Below, in pieces: positions 61,422 through 64,000 of a DNA stretch of 64,000 nt (within the stretch, counting starts at the first letter, position 1; each line of letters opens with the position of its first letter). Under the pieces are notes generated by a model that saw only the letters and a program-made list of their open reading frames with translations, did not search any database and had not been told where the DNA came from. The translations under genes and the position numbers were made by a program. The stretch comes from an uncultured Actinomycetes bacterium (lineage in GTDB: Bacteria; Actinomycetota; Actinomycetes; Mycobacteriales; Nakamurellaceae): positions 76,974 to 140,973 of the forward strand of contig CALANS010000217.1 in assembly GCA_937926105.1 (NCBI GenBank), given 5' to 3'.

Positions 61422-61430
61422 AATCAGACG
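61414..61430. promoter_or_regulatory. Operator copy 4
   Basis: CGTATGGTAATCAGACG fits the consensus CGTMTGRTWAYCAKACG at all 17 positions and covers the -10 element and the predicted start, so a repressor bound here would block RNA polymerase. Relative to copies 1 and 2 the site is inverted: its reverse complement, ACGTCTGATTACCATAC, lines up with ACGTCTGGTAATCATAC. Confidence 0.7.
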
Positions 61431-61495
61431 TATGATGTTTCGGCGCACCGGCCAGCTCGGCGGTCGCCGATCCCCGCCACGAAGGATGTAGGGAT

Positions 61496-62755
61496 ATGCC
61501 TGGCACCCTGATTCGTAACGTGCGCCCGTGGGGTGGCGCCCCGGTCAGCTTGCTGGCCCTGGACGGTCTGCTGACCGGCGCGGTTTCGGTGGACGCCGCT
61601 GTCCCCGCCGACCGGGAGATCGACGGGCACGGGATGATCGCGTTGCCGTCATTCACCGACGCGCACGCGCACCTCGATTCCACCCGCCTCGGGCTGCCGT
61701 TCCGGCCCCACACGGCGGCTCCCGGTCTGTTGGGACTGATCGGGAACGATCGGGAGAACTGGCGGTCGGCCGAGAGGTCGGCGGTCGAGCGTGCCAGCTA
61801 CACGCTGGGTGCCACCATCGCATCCGGCGCGACGACGATTCGCTCCCACGCCCAGGTCGACAGCGACTCCGGGCTGGAGCGGCTGGAGGCCGTGCTCGGT
61901 GCCCGGCAGGAGCACGCCGACCGGGCGACGGTTCAGGTCGTTGCCTTTCCGCAGGCGGGGATCGTTCGAGATCGTGGAACGGCAGCGCTGCTGGACGCGG
62001 CACTGACGGCGGGCGCCGATCTGATCGGCGGGCTCGACCCGTGTGGCATCGATCGGGACCCGGCCGAGCACCTGGACATCATCTTCGGCCTGGCCGAGCG
62101 CCACGGCGTCGGGCTGGACATTCACCTGCACGAAGCCGGTCTACTGGGGGCATTCTCCCTTGAGATGATCTTCGAGCGGGTTCGGGCCTTGGGTATGCAG
62201 GGCCAGGTGACCATCTCGCACGCGTTCGCCCTCGCGACCAACTCCGACGACGTCGTCGCGGCGCTGATCGATTCGATTGCGGAGTTGCGCATCGCGCTGA
62301 CCACCATTGCGCCCAGCGGTACCCGGGTATTGCCGCACGAGAAGCTGCAGGCGGCCGGTGTGCGGGTGGGGTTGGGTCAGGACGGAATCCGCGACTACTG
62401 GTCGCCGTTCGGTGACGGCGACATGCTCGGTCGTACCTGGCAGCTGGCCTTCGTTCGCGGGCTGCGTCGCGACGACCTGATCGAAGGCTGCGTCGAGATC
62501 GCTACCCTGGGCGGGCGATCCGTGGTGGACCGGGAACTGCCCGCCGATTCCGATGCGGCCCGTGGGCTCGGGCCCGGCGACCCCGCTGATCTGGTGCTGG
62601 TGGCGGGGGAGACGGTCACCGCCGCGGTGATGGACCGCTCGGCGAGCAGGCTGGTGATCCACCAGGGCCGGCTGGTGGCACGGGATCTCACACTCATCGA
62701 TCGGGATGACGATGGGCTGCACCAGGAACCGAGCACGGGACGGAGCGAGGCATGA
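61496..62755 (+). CDS. Cytosine-deaminase-like amidohydrolase
   Basis: 419 residues. The metal motif HAHLD (His57, His59) on strand 1, the HLHEAG His, SHAFA His and GLGQDGIRDYWSPFGDGDML Asp form the metal site of the CodA branch. Members hydrolyse ring or amidine nitrogen of pyrimidines, creatinine or similar. With allantoicase directly downstream it could open or deaminate a hydantoin- or imidazole-type ring. ATG 61496 has AAGGA upstream; the stop overlaps the allantoicase start by 4 bp. Confidence 0.85.
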   Translation: MPGTLIRNVRPWGGAPVSLLALDGLLTGAVSVDAAVPADREIDGHGMIALPSFTDAHAHLDSTRLGLPFRPHTAAPGLLGLIGNDRENWRSAERSAVERASYTLGATIASGATTIRSHAQVDSDSGLERLEAVLGARQEHADRATVQVVAFPQAGIVRDRGTAALLDAALTAGADLIGGLDPCGIDRDPAEHLDIIFGLAERHGVGLDIHLHEAGLLGAFSLEMIFERVRALGMQGQVTISHAFALATNSDDVVAALIDSIAELRIALTTIAPSGTRVLPHEKLQAAGVRVGLGQDGIRDYWSPFGDGDMLGRTWQLAFVRGLRRDDLIEGCVEIATLGGRSVVDRELPADSDAARGLGPGDPADLVLVAGETVTAAVMDRSASRLVIHQGRLVARDLTLIDRDDDGLHQEPSTGRSEA

Positions 62756-63900
62756 CATCCGCCGATTCGCTGATTGATCTGGCGTCGCGGGCCCTGGGCG
62801 GCTCGGTGGTGTGGGCGTCCGACGAGCTGTTCGCCCCCCGGGAGAGCCTGATTCTGCCGACGGCCCCATCCTTTGACGCGTCGGCGTTCTCCGGAAAGGG
62901 CAAGGTGTACGACGGGTGGGAGTCCCGCCGGCGTCGCACTCCGGGCCACGATGCGGCCATCGTTCGACTGGGCGCCGCCGGGATTGTCGAGCGGATGGTA
63001 GTGGACACGGCGTTCTTCGCGGGCAACTACCCGCCGGAGGTCTCGGTGGAAGCCGCGGCCGTGGAAGGCTTTCCGGCCGTCGAGGAGGTACTCGCCACCG
63101 ACTGGCAAACCCTGGTGCCGCGCTCGCCGGTCGCCGGGGACACCATCACCGAGTTCGACGTCACCGACTCGCATCGTTACACCCATGTGCGCTTGTCGAT
63201 TTACCCCGACGGGGGTGTCGCCCGGTTGCGGGCGTGGGGCCGCGCCGTGCCCGATCCGGTGCTGCTGTCGGGGACCGTCGATCTGGCCGCGGCGGAGAAC
63301 GGCGGGCGGGTGGTGGATTGCTCGGATGCCTTTTACGGCTCACCGGCGCGACTGCTGTTGCCCGACCGGGCTCGGACGATGGGCGAGGGGTGGGAGAACG
63401 CGCGGCGTCGGGGTGGCGGGAACGATCACGTCACGATCGCGCTGGGCGCGCCCGGCACTCCCCGCCGGATCGAGTTGGATACCTCGTACTTCGTCGGCAA
63501 TGCGCCAGGCGAGGTGCGGGTCAGCGGGGTCGATGCGCGTGCCGTGGACGCCGGCGACCGCGAGGCATGGTTCGAACTGGTGCCGCGGCGTGCGGTACTG
63601 CCCGACACCCGGCACCTGCTGCCGCTGGGCGACTCTCGCCCGGTGAGCCACCTCCGGGTGGATGTGTTTCCGGACGGTGGCATGGCCCGGCTGCGGGTGC
63701 ACGGCGAGGTCGACGGAGCCGGTCGCGCGGCGGCGGCGCTGGCCTGGTGGAACGCGCTGCCGGCCGACGCACTGACGGCGGCGTGCCGGGCCCGGTGGGG
63801 GATGGACGAAGAGCAGGCGGCGGCCGCCGCCGCCGCGCGCCCGGCTGGCGACATTGATGCGCTACCCGCATCGGTGCGGGTGGCGTTGACCGGAGCCTGA
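62752..63900 (+). CDS. alc: Allantoicase
   Basis: 382 residues of two related jelly-roll repeats, the hallmark of allantoicase. Repeat 1 has VYDGWESRRRRTPGHDAAIVRLG, VVDTAFFAGNYPPEVSVEA; repeat 2 has MGEGWENARRRGGGNDHVTIALG, ELDTSYFVGNAPGEVRVSG. It hydrolyses allantoate to ureidoglycolate and urea. ATG 62752 overlaps the deaminase stop (ATGA). Its presence is the firmest clue that the island handles purine-breakdown-like ureides. The C-terminal 60 residues are Ala-rich and end with an alpha-helical tail. Confidence 0.92.
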   Translation: MTSADSLIDLASRALGGSVVWASDELFAPRESLILPTAPSFDASAFSGKGKVYDGWESRRRRTPGHDAAIVRLGAAGIVERMVVDTAFFAGNYPPEVSVEAAAVEGFPAVEEVLATDWQTLVPRSPVAGDTITEFDVTDSHRYTHVRLSIYPDGGVARLRAWGRAVPDPVLLSGTVDLAAAENGGRVVDCSDAFYGSPARLLLPDRARTMGEGWENARRRGGGNDHVTIALGAPGTPRRIELDTSYFVGNAPGEVRVSGVDARAVDAGDREAWFELVPRRAVLPDTRHLLPLGDSRPVSHLRVDVFPDGGMARLRVHGEVDGAGRAAAALAWWNALPADALTAACRARWGMDEEQAAAAAAARPAGDIDALPASVRVALTGA

Positions 63901-63959
63901 TCGCCCGCCATGGCATGGGCGCGACCGGTGGTCACCGATACAGCAGGAGGGCAGGGACG

Positions 63960-64000
63960 ATGGCTGGTATTGAGTTGGCACCGTGTGGGGTTGATGGTGC
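63960..64000 (+). CDS. Start of the next island gene, cut by the window edge
   Basis: ATG 63960 follows GGAGGG at about 9 bp, so a gene begins here on the same strand, 59 bp after allantoicase. Only MAGIELAPCGVDG is visible, too short to identify. It probably belongs to the same operon. Confidence 0.5.
   Translation, partial: MAGIELAPCGVDG

Noticed and set aside
43282..64000. Island carried by a transposon, phage or integrative element
   Set aside because: I see no transposase, integrase, tRNA target or flanking long repeats within the window. The right edge is not visible, so transfer cannot be excluded.

Overview
The window is high-GC actinobacterial DNA. GTG and TTG starts are common, stops overlap starts, and it carries actinobacterial markers: IdeR with every known metal ligand, paired sigma factors SigA and SigB, polyphosphate glucokinase, the envelope protein Cei, and the DUF3039, DUF3099, DUF3159 and DUF4193 families. 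Gene order around sigA, ppgK, cei, DUF4193, OB-fold protein, DUF3159, two TrkA proteins, APC permease, TrmA-like methylase and dxs resembles the Mycobacterium Rv2682c-Rv2703 region (from memory). A Nakamurella- or Frankia-like lineage is a guess. I see no tRNA, rRNA, CRISPR array, transposase or phage gene.

Region 1 (1-19743) is chromosomal housekeeping: a secreted DUF1906 protein (cut by the left edge), a lipoprotein, a sirtuin, gluconokinase, ideR, a rhodanese, AcuC and a GNAT/acyl-CoA-synthetase protein acetyltransferase that may form a protein-acylation module with AcuC, then sigB with a stress-type promoter, a coupled methyltransferase-dtd pair, a HhH-GPD protein, and the DUF3039/YihY/helicase cluster.

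Region 2 (20003-24700) holds a nitroreductase and then a cobalamin riboswitch controlling a BtuFCD-type ABC importer. Region 3 (24832-43189) is the conserved sigA-to-dxs block, followed by a two-component system, a TDT-family transporter and kbl.

Region 4 (43282-64000 and beyond) is a catabolic island and the most interesting part. It contains a GntR regulator, a TIM-barrel isomerase, a complete oligopeptide-type ABC importer, a ring-opening amidohydrolase of the cyanuric acid hydrolase/barbiturase family, a hydantoin/allantoin-type racemase, two metal-dependent amidohydrolases, L-threonine 3-dehydrogenase (with kbl at the other edge), a split transketolase, a class III aminotransferase, a CoA transferase, a TetR regulator and an allantoicase. 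Three start regions carry the same 17-bp imperfect palindrome (consensus CGTMTGRTWAYCAKACG), which ties the island into one regulon. A fourth promoter (TTGACA-17-TAAGTT) has a different palindrome in its spacer. A decayed fusion of an aldehyde dehydrogenase fragment and a second substrate-binding protein shows that the island has been duplicated and deleted.

The inferred job of the island is uptake and ring opening of a nitrogen heterocycle (purine-, hydantoin-, pyrimidine- or triazine-like), with the carbon going to two- and three-carbon acids, glycine and sugar phosphates. The substrate cannot be read from the sequence.
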